A DNA stretch of 50,533 nucleotides from Methylobacterium soli (GCF_008806385.1 NZ_VZZK01000039.1:1-50533); one strand, 5' to 3'. Counted from the first letter of the stretch, positions 7,210 to 17,382 are shown. Notes: generated from the sequence alone by a model not told the origin. A program made the numbers and translations.

Positions 7210-8245
7210 CGACGTCGACCACCGCCTGCGCGAAGGCCTGCGGGGCCTCCTGCGGAAGATTGTGGCCGATGCCGCCCGTGATCAGACGGTGCGCGTAGCG
7301 GCCCGAGAACTTTCTGGCATAGGCCGACGGCTCGGGGTGCGGCGCGCCGTTCGCGTCGCCCTCCATCGTGATCGTCGGCACGCCGATCGTCGGAAAGGCC
7401 GCGAGCTTGCGCTCGATCGGGTCGAAGCGAGGCTCGCCCTGCGCAAGATTCAGGCGCCAGCGGTAATTGTGGATCGAGATGGCGACGTGGTCCGGGTTCT
7501 CGAAGGCCGGTGCCGAGCGGGCGAAGGTGTCGTCGCCGAACTGCCATCGCGGCGATGCCAGCTGCCAGATGAGTTGGACGAAATCGCGGGTGTAGCGGGT
7601 ATAGCCCTCGCGGCCCCGCTCGGTCGCGAAGTAGAACTGGTACCACCATTGCAGCTCGGCCTTCGGCGGCAGCGGCATCGCGTTCGCCTCCTGGCTGCCG
7701 ATCAGGTAGCCGCTGACCGAGACGAGGCCCTTGCAGCGCTCCGGCCAGAGCGCGGCGAGGATGCAGGCGGTGCGCGCGCCCCAATCGTAGCCCGCGACGA
7801 GCGCCTTCTCGATCTTCAGCGCGTTCAGGAATTCGAGCGCGTCGACCGCGAGCGCCGCCTGCTGGCCGTTGCGCGGCGTCGCGTCCGACAGGAAGCGGGT
7901 CGCGCCGTATCCCCGCAGATACGGGATCAGGACGCGGTAGCCCGCGGCGGCCAGCACGGGGGCGACCTCGACGTAGCTGTGGATGTCGTAGGGCCAGCCG
8001 TGGAGCAGCAGGACGGGCTGCCCGGTCGCGAGGCCGGCCTCCACGTAGGCGATCTCCAGGTCGCCGGCGGGAATCCGCTTCAGCGCCGCGAACGGTGTCG
8101 AACCGGGAGGGCTTGCCCGGACGTCTCCGTTCGGCGCGGGTGACTGAGCGCTGGCCGGGCGCGCCTCGGCGAGCGCCCGCACCGCAAGGAGTGCGCCGGC
8201 GCCCCGAAGCAAGCCCCGACGTTCGATGTCGGTGGGTTCGGACAT
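7199..8245 (-). CDS. Alpha/beta hydrolase, epoxide hydrolase-like, TAT-exported
   Basis: A 348-residue alpha/beta hydrolase. The N-terminus has a twin-arginine signal (ERRGLLRGAGALLAVRALAE, residues 8-27), so it folds in the cytoplasm and is exported. The oxyanion motif HGWP lies at 82-85, the nucleophile is D154 in GYDWGA, and the likely catalytic histidine is in GGIGHNLPQEAP. An aspartate nucleophile points to epoxide hydrolase or dehalogenase chemistry. The start at 8245 has GAGGA nine bases upstream. It is the first gene of an operon with the P460-like gene. Confidence 0.8.
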   Translation of the reverse strand: MSEPTDIERRGLLRGAGALLAVRALAEARPASAQSPAPNGDVRASPPGSTPFAALKRIPAGDLEIAYVEAGLATGQPVLLLHGWPYDIHSYVEVAPVLAAAGYRVLIPYLRGYGATRFLSDATPRNGQQAALAVDALEFLNALKIEKALVAGYDWGARTACILAALWPERCKGLVSVSGYLIGSQEANAMPLPPKAELQWWYQFYFATERGREGYTRYTRDFVQLIWQLASPRWQFGDDTFARSAPAFENPDHVAISIHNYRWRLNLAQGEPRFDPIERKLAAFPTIGVPTITMEGDANGAPHPEPSAYARKFSGRYAHRLITGGIGHNLPQEAPQAFAQAVVDVDGF

Positions 8246-8431
8246 TTGACAGATCCTCAACGTGCAGGGGCCGGCCTGCGGATGAGCGCCGATGCGAAGC
8301 CGGGCCAAGCCAGCGTCAGGACATTATCGATATTCCCACAAGTTGCTTTCGAACAGGGGCGGATCCGATGCGCCGCCTCGCGATCGAGGCCCGGCAGGCC
8401 GGGGATCGGCCGCCTCCCGCGCGCGGCGGCG

Positions 8432-9385
8432 TCAGCGCGTCGGCGGCTCCCACAGGCCGAGCGCGGCGGTGTCGACGGGACGCGGGAGCAGGCCCTCCGC
8501 CCGGAAGGCATCGGCGATCGTCTGCTGCTCGGACAGTCCCTCGCGCGTGACGCGCTCGACCCGGTAGGAGCGGCGGTCATTCGCCTGGCGGACGATGGCG
8601 GGCTCGATCTTCCAGAGCTTCGCGAGCTCGGCCGCGGCCTCCTCCGGGTTCGCCTTCACCCAGGCTCCGGTCTCGCGCAGCTTGTCGAAGACGATCGCCA
8701 GCACGGCCGGCTGCTTCTCCGCATAGGCATCCGCGGCGAGATAGTAGCGCTTGTACAGGGAGAGGCCGGGGCCGTCGCGCAGGATGCGGGCGCCGGTCTG
8801 CGCCTGCGCCGCGGACAGGAAGGGGTCCCAGGCGACCCAGGCGTCGACGCTGCCCGAGGCCAGCGCGCTGCGCCCGTCGGCGGGCGTCAGGTAGGCCGGG
8901 GTGATGCTCTTGAAGGTCAGGCCCTCCGCCTTGAGGGCGGCCAGCAGCAGGTAATGGCTGCCCGCCCCCTTGGTCACCGCGACCTTGCGCCCTTTGAGTT
9001 CCGCGACGCTGCGCAGGGGCGAATCCGCCGCGACCAGGATCGCCTGCGCGGTGGGTGAGGCCGCCTCCTCGGCGAGGTAGGTGATGCGGGCCTGCGCCGC
9101 CTGGGCGAAGATCGGCACCGTGTCGGCGACGTCGGCCGAGACGTCGATGCTGCCGGTGTTCAGGGCCTCCATGATCGGCAGGCCACTCGTGAATTCGTGC
9201 CAGGTGACGGTGACCTCGCGTGGTGCGAGCGCCTTCTCCAGGGCGCCGTTCTGGCGCAGCAGGGCGATCAGGGTGGAGGAGCGCTGGTAGCCGATCCGCA
9301 GAGCGGAGGGGTCCGCCAGGGCGGGCCGGCCCGCAAAGGCGAGGCAGGCGAGGCAAGCGAGAAGGGTCGTGAGGCGGCGGATCAT
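8432..9385 (-). CDS. ssuA: Aliphatic sulfonate ABC transporter binding protein (SsuA-like)
   Basis: A 317-residue periplasmic binding protein with a signal peptide ending near ALADP (residue 25). It has the SsuA/TauA/NMT1 pattern: LRIGYQRSSTLIALLRQNGALEKAL near 29-53, TWHEFTSGLPIMEALNTGSIDVS near 61-83, GVxxADSP and KGAGSHYLLLAAL near 143, and DAWVAWDPFLSAAQ near 180. It probably delivers alkanesulfonates or similar sulfur esters. No permease or ATPase gene is adjacent. It follows the flavoprotein gene by 84 bases and is probably co-transcribed with it. Confidence 0.85.
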   Translation of the reverse strand: MIRRLTTLLACLACLAFAGRPALADPSALRIGYQRSSTLIALLRQNGALEKALAPREVTVTWHEFTSGLPIMEALNTGSIDVSADVADTVPIFAQAAQARITYLAEEAASPTAQAILVAADSPLRSVAELKGRKVAVTKGAGSHYLLLAALKAEGLTFKSITPAYLTPADGRSALASGSVDAWVAWDPFLSAAQAQTGARILRDGPGLSLYKRYYLAADAYAEKQPAVLAIVFDKLRETGAWVKANPEEAAAELAKLWKIEPAIVRQANDRRSYRVERVTREGLSEQQTIADAFRAEGLLPRPVDTAALGLWEPPTR

Positions 9386-9469
9386 GGGTTGGGGTCTCGT
9401 CGGTTGCGGCGCCGGGCGCGACGCCTTCGGGGGGCGCAGGCACCCGGAATGCGGGAGGGCGGCCGCGCC

Positions 9470-10840
9470 TCAGGCAGCCTCGGCCCGGTCGAGATCGGCG
9501 GCCACCAGGGCCGCGACCTCGACCGCCTGATTGCGGATGTCGGGCACCGCGATGCACTCCCACAGCACGCCGCGCAGGAGCGGTCCGAGCGTCCAGAGGC
9601 GGCCGCCCCGGGGCCCGAGGGCGCGGTAATCGGGGCCGGCATCGAGCCCGAGGCCGAAGGGGCCCGGGCGCACCAGGCCGCGGGCCATCAGGCGGCGCAG
9701 AAGCGGGTCGGGCGTCTCGGACACCAGGCCGATGCCGGTGGCATCCAGGATGCACTGGACCGCGAGGTGCCGATCCTCGCCGGCGCCGCGCGGGCGCAGC
9801 GTCACGAGCGCCTGCGCCTCCGCGTCCCGGATCGTCCGGATCCGTCCGGCGAGAACCTCGAGGCTGCCGCGGGCGATCTCGTCGGCGATCGTCCGCGCGG
9901 CCGGCGGCGCCGTCCGGTGGCGGTGGACGTCCCAGAAGGGTCTCAGATGGCGCAGGAACCGCGCGCGCTCCGCCGGCGGCAGGCTGCGCCAGATCAGGTC
10001 GGTGATCGGCCGCAGCCCGTCGAGGACGCCGCGCCAGTCGGACCCGGCCGCATCGGCGGCCGCCACCTCGCGCCGGATCCGGCCGAGCAGCACCGACAGG
10101 GAGGCGAGATCCTGCGTGGTGAGGTTCGGGGCCGGCCGGGCTTCGACCGGCGCGTGCACGCGCGGCAGCAGGCCCCGGCGCGAGACCGCGACGATGCGGC
10201 CGGAGAAGCCGTGCGCGCGCAGGCTCGCGACCGTGTCGACCATGGTCAGCCCGGTCCCGACGATGAGGACCGGCAGGTGCGGATGCAGCCGGCCGAACTG
10301 CTCCAGCTGCCAGGGGTCGACCCGGTAATGGCTGTGCGGCGCCCCGGGGCCCGCGAGGTTGCCGGCGGCGAGCACCGCTCCGGCGACGCGGTGCACCGGC
10401 CCGCCCTCGGTGTGCAGGATGTAGCCGGCGCCGGCGGGTTCGAGATCCGTGACGGCATCGTTGACGAGGTGCAGGCGCGGCACGCCCCCGGCGGTGATCG
10501 CCCGCTGCAGCAATTCGGCGAGGTAGCGGCCGTAGAGCCCGCGCGGCGCGAAGGTGCCGGCGGGCGTGCGCTGCACGCCCTCCTCGGTCTGGCCGGCGAG
10601 CCACGCCTCGAAATGATGCGGCCGGTCCGGGAAGGCGCTCATGTTCGCGGCGCGCAGGTTGAGCAGGTGGGCGGGCGCGGGCGTCGCGTAGGCGAGGCCG
10701 CGCCCGAACGCCTCCGCCCGCTCGCAGAGCAGGACCGGCCGGCTTTGCGGCAGCGCCGAGAGAAGCTGGATGGCCGCCATCGTGCCGCTGAACCCGGCAC
10801 CGATCACGGCGATGGGGAGCGTGGTGTCCGTCGCGGGCAT
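9470..10840 (-). CDS. FAD/NAD(P)-binding oxidoreductase
   Basis: A 456-residue protein of the FAD-NAD(P)-binding group that resembles E. coli YdhS. The dinucleotide motif GAGFSG lies near 13-18 and a second one (VLIVGTGLTMVDTVASL) near 193. HLLNLRAANMSAFP near 59 and the C-terminal LGPRGGRLWTLGPLLRGVLWEC are family-typical. The substrate is unknown. Sharing a transcript with an SsuA-like gene suggests a role in organosulfur use. Two identical-type inverted repeats lie upstream. Confidence 0.75.
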   Translation of the reverse strand: MPATDTTLPIAVIGAGFSGTMAAIQLLSALPQSRPVLLCERAEAFGRGLAYATPAPAHLLNLRAANMSAFPDRPHHFEAWLAGQTEEGVQRTPAGTFAPRGLYGRYLAELLQRAITAGGVPRLHLVNDAVTDLEPAGAGYILHTEGGPVHRVAGAVLAAGNLAGPGAPHSHYRVDPWQLEQFGRLHPHLPVLIVGTGLTMVDTVASLRAHGFSGRIVAVSRRGLLPRVHAPVEARPAPNLTTQDLASLSVLLGRIRREVAAADAAGSDWRGVLDGLRPITDLIWRSLPPAERARFLRHLRPFWDVHRHRTAPPAARTIADEIARGSLEVLAGRIRTIRDAEAQALVTLRPRGAGEDRHLAVQCILDATGIGLVSETPDPLLRRLMARGLVRPGPFGLGLDAGPDYRALGPRGGRLWTLGPLLRGVLWECIAVPDIRNQAVEVAALVAADLDRAEAA

Positions 10841-10948
10841 GCGTAATTCGTTCCTGCCTGACCGGCTCGCTTCAAGGGTGACGCGGCAAGGACCGCCCCT
10901 GGCGCCTCCCTGAGGCGCCGTCGCCGACCGCGTCAGGAGGCTAGTTAT

Positions 10949-10964
10949 GTTCTTTTAAAAGAAC
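10949..10964. promoter_or_regulatory. Inverted repeat GTTCT-N6-AGAAC, copy 1
   Basis: GTTCTTTTAAAAGAAC is a perfect 16-bp palindrome about 110 bases upstream of the flavoprotein start. Its half-sites are the same as those of copy 2 at 11098, which supports a shared regulator. Confidence 0.6.
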
Positions 10965-11097
10965 AAGAGGCAGCCTCACTGAAGGATTTTAGCGCGTCAG
11001 TTCAGTCCGAACGGCAGGCTCGGGCGCAACACGAAGGTAAAGACGAAGAACTTTTCCCGGTTCGCGATCGAAAGCGAAGATCGCCCTCCCGGAGCGC

Positions 11098-11113
11098 GTT
11101 CTGAAGAAAGAAC
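11098..11113. promoter_or_regulatory. Inverted repeat GTTCT-N6-AGAAC, copy 2
   Basis: GTTCTGAAGAAAGAAC repeats the arms and spacing of copy 1, centred 149 bases away. Two copies with the same architecture in one gap suggest co-operative binding or looping by one dimeric regulator. Confidence 0.5.
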
Positions 11114-11185
11114 GAACTGTGGATCCCCCCAGGCCGCAACCGGACGCCGCTCCGGGTCCGGCCGGCGGAGCGGAGGGCGGCCGTC

Positions 11186-11656
11186 TCATCGCCCGGAGAG
11201 CGGCGGCGCGACCGGGGCGGCCGGGCCGAGCCCGGACGGGCGCGTCATGCGCCGATGCAGGACCATGCCGGCCAGCATCGCGGCGACGAAGATCAGGACG
11301 GGGAGCAGGCCCGTCGAGAGGGCGGCGACCGCCGGTCCCGGGCAGAGGCCCGCCAGGCCCCAGCCGACCCCGAACAGGGCCGCGCCGAGGACGAGGGGCC
11401 GGTCGATCCGCTGCCCCGTGGGAATCGCGAAGGCGTGGTCGAAGGCCGGCGCGCGCAGGCGGCGCGCCACCGCGTAGCCGAGGGCCGAGACGCCGACCGC
11501 GCCGGCGAGCACGAAGGCGAGGCTCGGGTCCCAGGCCCCCGCGACGTCGAGGAATCCGCGCACGCGCGCGGGATCGAGCATGCCCGACATAGCGAGGCCG
11601 AGCCCGAAGGTGAGGCCGGCGGCGAGCGCCGCCAGGATCTGCGCGGCCGGTCTCAT
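11186..11656 (-). CDS. YeeE/YedE-family membrane protein, second half (DUF6691-type)
   Basis: A 156-residue protein with about four membrane segments (near 7-24, 44-63, 86-105, 111-130). The GWGLAGLCPGPAVAAL motif near 98-113 carries the conserved cysteine of the YeeE/YedE family, thought to pass thiosulfate or another sulfur species across the inner membrane. Such half-size proteins work in pairs. It starts within the stop of the upstream half (ATGA overlap), so the two are translated together. The C-terminal 20 residues are proline-rich and soluble. Confidence 0.8.
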   Translation of the reverse strand: MRPAAQILAALAAGLTFGLGLAMSGMLDPARVRGFLDVAGAWDPSLAFVLAGAVGVSALGYAVARRLRAPAFDHAFAIPTGQRIDRPLVLGAALFGVGWGLAGLCPGPAVAALSTGLLPVLIFVAAMLAGMVLHRRMTRPSGLGPAAPVAPPLSGR

Positions 11657-12069
11657 CCGAAGAGCACCCGCACGAGGAAGACCGTGGCCACGCCGCTTGC
11701 CAGAAAGGTGAGGACCGCCACGAACGAGCGTGGCGACAGCCGGGCGAGCCCGCAGACCCCGTGGCCGCTGGTGCAGCCGGAACCGAGGCGAGCCCCGAAG
11801 CCGACGAGCAGCCCGGCAAGCGCCAGGATCGGCAGGGAGGCGACGATCCGCATCTCGGGCCAGTGCCCGCTCAGCGCCGCGAAGGCGGGCGGGCCCAGGA
11901 TCAGCCCGGCCACGAAGGCGAGGTCGGCGAGCCAGCGCCGGTCGGGCCGCCGCCCGAGCCCGGCGACGAGTCCGCTGACCCCGGCGATGCGGCCATTAAG
12001 GAGAAGCAGCATCACGGCCGACAGGCCGATCAGCACGCCGCCCGCGAGCGAGGGAAGATAGGTGCCCAT
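11653..12069 (-). CDS. YeeE/YedE-family membrane protein, first half
   Basis: A 138-residue protein with about four membrane segments. The motif GSGCTSGHGVCGLARLSPRS near 94-113 contains the GCTSGHG cysteine signature of thiosulfate/sulfur-transporting YeeE/YedE (TsuA-type) proteins. The start at 12069 (MGTYLPSLAGG) with GCAGGAC upstream was preferred over a longer frame with 33 arginine-rich extra residues. The pair resembles the membrane components of bigR-type sulfide-response operons, but no bigR or sulfur dioxygenase gene is nearby. Confidence 0.82.
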   Translation of the reverse strand: MGTYLPSLAGGVLIGLSAVMLLLLNGRIAGVSGLVAGLGRRPDRRWLADLAFVAGLILGPPAFAALSGHWPEMRIVASLPILALAGLLVGFGARLGSGCTSGHGVCGLARLSPRSFVAVLTFLASGVATVFLVRVLFG

Positions 12070-12168
12070 CGATGTCCTGCTCAAACCGCCGCGCGACGAG
12101 CGGCGCGACCCGGCGTAGCGCGAGAGCGGAGGCGGAACAAGGCTTGCCAGCGCGCGTTCTGTCTGCAA

Positions 12169-12188
12169 TTATCAATATATAACAATAA
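12169..12188. promoter_or_regulatory. AT-rich imperfect palindrome upstream of YeeE/YedE pair
   Basis: TTAT-N3-TATATA-N3-ATAA is an almost GC-free 20-bp imperfect palindrome about 100 bases upstream of the transporter pair, in an otherwise GC-rich genome. It may be the promoter -10 region, an operator, or both. AT-rich palindromes are known operators of ArsR-type sulfide sensors such as BigR, but identity with that site is not shown. Confidence 0.45.
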
Positions 12189-12199
12189 CTTAGCGAAAG

Positions 12200-12245
12200 A
12201 TTTGCTCTCTACCGCGCCGTTCGCAGCCGAAATCTTCTCCCGCGG
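12200..12245. repeat. Shared intergenic element, copy 1
   Basis: ATTTGCTC, then 16 bases, then CAGCCGAAATCTTCTCC followed by CGCGG. The same blocks with the same spacing recur at 19939-19984. Both copies lie upstream of minus-strand transporter genes. It may be a regulatory element or a dispersed intergenic repeat. Confidence 0.5.
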
Positions 12246-12353
12246 CCGCGGCCATCCGGAAAGCCCTTCTCGCCCGTCCGGATGCGGCACTCCCCCCACC
12301 CTCACGCACACGATTCGGCCGACCTGCTCGGCCCGTTTCCGAAGGATGATGCC

Positions 12354-12560
12354 ATGGCCTCAGCGACGATGACGCGCGGCGATCAGGTGGTGTTCGAGCG
12401 GCTCGATGTCGCCGAGGTGTTGGGAATCTGGCGCCATGCGCGGGGTCGCGTCATCAGCATCCACGGCCAGGGCGGCCGCCCGGAAACCGTCGACGTGAAG
12501 TTCGACGGTCACGAGACCCTGCGGCACTACCTGCCGGACCTGTTCCGGCGGGTCCAGTAA
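12354..12560 (+). CDS. Hypothetical protein, 68 aa
   Basis: A small soluble protein. The ATG at 12354 follows GAAGGATGATGCC, a good ribosome binding site, and was preferred over an upstream ATG at 12282. Strands about residues 10-55 (QVVFERLD, GRVISIHGQGG, ETVDVKFDG) suggest a small beta barrel, and the C-terminus is HYLPDLFRRVQ. It lies 72 bases before cysE in the same direction and may be co-transcribed with it. Family unknown. Confidence 0.6.
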   Translation: MASATMTRGDQVVFERLDVAEVLGIWRHARGRVISIHGQGGRPETVDVKFDGHETLRHYLPDLFRRVQ

Positions 12561-12632
12561 CCCGATGTCGCGCGCAGCCGATCCCACCGCCGCGGGCGGC
12601 AGGCGAGCCCGCGGCATGCCGAGGTCCCGGCC

Positions 12633-13478
12633 GTGACCGCGGCGATCGCGACCCAGCCTCCGCTGCGCGCCACGAGCCGCAGCACCGCCGAATGGGACGT
12701 CTGGGCGGAACTCCGCGCCGAGGCGGAGGCCGCGCTCATCGAGGAGCCGCTCTACGCGGGCATCATCCAGGCGACGGTGCTCGACCAGCGCAGCCTCGCC
12801 CAGGCCCTGGCCTACCGCCTCGCGCATCGCCTCGGCGACGGCGACCTCGCGCGGCTCTCCATGCGCGACCTCTGCCTCTCGGCCTTCGAGGCCGACCCCC
12901 ATGCCGGCGCGCACGCGGTGCGCGACCTCGTCGCCATCCGCGAGCGCGACCCGACCTGCCGCCGCTACCTCGACCCGTTCCTGTTCTACAAGGGGTTCGC
13001 GGCGCTTGAGGCCTACCGGGTGGCGCATTGGCTCTGGCATCAGGGGCGGGCGACGCTCAGCCTGCACGTGCAGAGCCGGATCTCCGAAGTATTCGGCTGC
13101 GACATCCACCCGGCCGCCCGAATCGGATCGGGCGTGTTCATCGACCACGCCACCGGCGTCGTCATCGGCGAGACCACGGTGATCGCCGACGACGTCTCGA
13201 TCCTCCAGTCGGTCACCCTCGGGGGCAACGGCAAGGAGAGCGGCGACCGCCATCCCAAGATCGAGCGGGGCGTGCTGCTCAGCGTCGGCGCGAAGGTGCT
13301 CGGCAACATCCGGGTGGGCGAAGGCGCCAAGGTCGCGGCCGCGGCCGTCGTACTGCACGACGTGCCGCCGCACACGACCGTCGCGGGCGTCCCGGCGCGC
13401 GTCGTCTCGCGCCTGCCCCCCGACGAGCAGCCGGCGCTCACCATGGACCAGTTCTTCGGCTTCGGCGACGGAATCTGA
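12633..13478 (+). CDS. cysE: Serine O-acetyltransferase
   Basis: A 281-residue enzyme that makes O-acetylserine from serine and acetyl-CoA, the first step of cysteine synthesis. It has the helical SAT N-terminal domain (EWDVWAELRAEAEAALIEEP near 20-39 and PFLFYKGFAALEAYRVAHWL near 112), then left-handed beta-helix hexapeptide repeats (ISEVFGCDIHPAARIGSGVFIDHATGVVIGET, about 150-181) and the acetyl-CoA site region (SVTLGGNGKESGDRHPKI). The GTG start at 12633 is preceded by GAGG. Its place just before the encapsulin-desulfurase pair matches known family 2 encapsulin loci. Confidence 0.93.
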   Translation: MTAAIATQPPLRATSRSTAEWDVWAELRAEAEAALIEEPLYAGIIQATVLDQRSLAQALAYRLAHRLGDGDLARLSMRDLCLSAFEADPHAGAHAVRDLVAIRERDPTCRRYLDPFLFYKGFAALEAYRVAHWLWHQGRATLSLHVQSRISEVFGCDIHPAARIGSGVFIDHATGVVIGETTVIADDVSILQSVTLGGNGKESGDRHPKIERGVLLSVGAKVLGNIRVGEGAKVAAAAVVLHDVPPHTTVAGVPARVVSRLPPDEQPALTMDQFFGFGDGI

Positions 13479-13912
13479 ATCTGCGTTCGGGTGAGGGAAA
13501 AACGTCCTCCGCGAGATCCTCCGCAGCATCCTCCCTTGCGGCCGCAACAGAGAGAGACATTTTCTACCTGTGACTGAATATGAAGAATATGATTCTGCAT
13601 ATCCGTAATTCAGGGTGACGTCGTTCCACAGAAGCGGCAAATTTTAGAAATCGCTTCCATTGACGCTTCGGCTTCGACGGAGCTAGACCGCTTTAACCCG
13701 GGATAAGGCCCAGTGCAGCCCCCTTCCGGGACAGAGTATCGATGAGCTTGTTCGGGTGCGCTCCAGTACAGCGCAGACCTGGCGCTGTCGCTCGACTGCG
13801 CTTGGCCCGGCAGATGCGTAACGTAACTTTCAGGCGCATTCGGACCGGCCGGGCTCAAGCCCCGTTCCGGAGGCGCTTCCTCGTGCCTTGAGCGAAACGG
13901 AGACGACAGACG
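13479..13912. promoter_or_regulatory. Leader/promoter region of the encapsulin operon
   Basis: 434 bases without a convincing gene; a short minus-strand frame here looks like a shadow. An AT-rich core at 13555-13660 contains the GAATATG half-site cluster. The 3' part ends in GGAGACGACAGACG, the likely ribosome binding site of the shell gene. The length leaves room for an untranslated leader of about 250-300 bases. Confidence 0.45.
13575..13603. promoter_or_regulatory. GAATATG half-site cluster
   Basis: GAATATG occurs twice in direct orientation (nine bases apart). The second copy forms an inverted repeat with CATATCC: ATATG-N6-CATAT at 13587-13602. It lies about 310 bases upstream of the shell gene, downstream of cysE, and is a candidate operator. 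Confidence 0.4.
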
Positions 13913-15290
13913 ATGAGCGGACCGGGTTTGAGCGTGAGTGCCTCTGCGGCACGCAATCTAGCGACGGCGACCGTCACATCGGTCCAGAACGCGGCCAACA
14001 CCCCGCGCTGGCTCCTGCGCCTTCTGCCCTTCGTGGACGTGCCGGGCGGCGTCTACCGCGTCAACCGGCGCGCCGTCGTGCTGGCCAAGCCCGGCCGCAT
14101 CGACCTTGGCACGGAGGAAAAGGTTCGGGTGATCCGCTCCGGCTCCCTGCGGGCGGTGCCGCTGTTCAGCCGGCTGGGTGATGCCGAGCTCGCCACGCTC
14201 GCCGGCAAGTTCACGGAGAGCCACCATCAGGCCGGGGAGGTCATCCGCCAGGAAGGCTCCGCCGACCACAGCCTGACGGTCGTCGCCGACGGCACCGTCG
14301 AGCTGAGCCTGTCGGGCCCCTACAAGGGCCGGGTGCGGCAGGGCCTCGCCACCCGCGGCGACTATTTCGGCGACGGCGCGCTCGCGGGCGAGACCGGGCC
14401 GACGCCGGCCGTCAAGGCCCTCTCGGCGGTGACGCTCCTCACGCTCGATCGCGCCGCCCTCGAGGACGAGGCGATCCGCTCGCGCATCGCCCAGCACATC
14501 GAGGAGCGCGACCGGCTCAAGGGCCACACCAATTCCTACGGCGAGCAGGGCATCGAGCTCCTGGCGGTCCATGCGGGCGAGCCGCGCCTGCCCACCACCT
14601 TCGTCGACTACGAAATCGACCCGCGCGAGTACCACCTCTCGACGATCCAGACGATCCTCAACACCCATACCCGCGTCACCGATCTCTACTCGAACGAGAT
14701 CGACCAGCTCCGCGAGCAGATCCGCCTCACGGTCGACGCCGTGAAGGAGCGCGAGGAATGGGAGCTTCTCAACAACTCGCAGTTCGGCCTCCTGAACGAG
14801 GTCGGCTCGCGCCAGCGCATCCCGACCCGCGGCGGCCCGCCGACCCCGGACGATCTCGACGAGCTGCTGACGCTGGTCTGGAAGAAGCCCGCTTTCTTCG
14901 TCGCGCATCCCCGCGCCATCGCGGCCTTCGGCCGGGAGGCGACGCGCCGCGGCGTGCCGCCGGTGGTCGTGCACCTGTTCGGCGCGCCCTTCCTCACCTG
15001 GCGCGGCGTGCCCCTGGTGCCGAGCGACAAGCTGCCCATCGACATCGATCCGGTGACCGGCGCCCAGACCACCTCGATCCTGCTCCTGCGCGTCGGCGAG
15101 GGTGAGCAGGGCGTGGTCGGCCTGCACAAGTCGGGCGTCACCGGCGAGATCGAGCCCGGCCTGTCGGTGCGCTACATGGGCACGAACGACCACTCGATCG
15201 CCTCGCACCTCGTGACCCGCTACTTCTCGGCCGCGGTTCTGGTCGAGGACGCGATCGCCCGTCTCGATAACGTGCTGCTCGGCAACTACC

Positions 15291-15304
<14 letters not shown>
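13913..15304 (+). CDS. Family 2 encapsulin shell protein with inserted cNMP-binding-like domain (2B type)
   Basis: A 463-residue HK97-fold nanocompartment shell protein. The N-terminal arm (residues about 1-52, TPRWLLRLLPFVDVPGGVYRVN) and the C-terminal core from about 226 (TTFVDYEIDPREYHLSTIQTIL, PTPDDLDELLTLVWKKPAFF, FGREATRRGVPP, GLSVRYMG) match the SrpI-type family 2 shells. Between them, about 78-205, sits a Crp-like cyclic-nucleotide-binding domain (FSRLGDAELATLAGKF, GDYFGDGALAGE at 149-160), which defines the 2B subgroup. The arginine that normally grips the cyclic phosphate appears replaced (GPTPAV at 162-167). The gene overlaps the cargo gene by 14 bases, which ties shell and cargo synthesis together. 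Confidence 0.92.
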
Positions 15305-17330
<2,026 letters not shown>

Positions 17331-17334
17331 TCCG

Positions 17335-17382
17335 CGCCACGCGGCGCCTCCCCCGCCCCGCGGGGAGAGGCTCCGCGTGGCG
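17335..17382. terminator. Strong hairpin between convergent genes
   Basis: CGCCACGCGG and CCGCGTGGCG pair perfectly, extended by GCCTC/GAGGC after a single mismatch, giving a stem of about 15 bp right after the desulfurase stop codon. It lies between that gene and the convergent amidohydrolase gene and probably ends transcripts from both sides, though a T-tract is missing. Confidence 0.6.

Larger units (their letters stand above)
10841..11185. promoter_or_regulatory. Promoter region with two matching operators
   Basis: This 345-base gap between the YeeE/YedE pair and the flavoprotein gene holds two GTTCT-N6-AGAAC sites, listed separately. The segment near 10940-10980 is the most AT-rich part and is the likely promoter of the flavoprotein-ssuA operon. 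No gene was seen. Confidence 0.5.

Noticed and set aside
8577..10604. A 675-residue minus frame across ssuA and the flavoprotein gene
   Set aside because: It is out of frame with both genes, is rich in Arg and Pro, and no domain is recognisable.
12081..12311. Minus-strand frame with EKISAANGAVESKSF, similar to EKISAVGQAPRSK near 19772-20083
   Set aside because: The likeness comes from the shared intergenic DNA element, with no conserved start or continued similarity, so I treat it as DNA-level repetition rather than protein.
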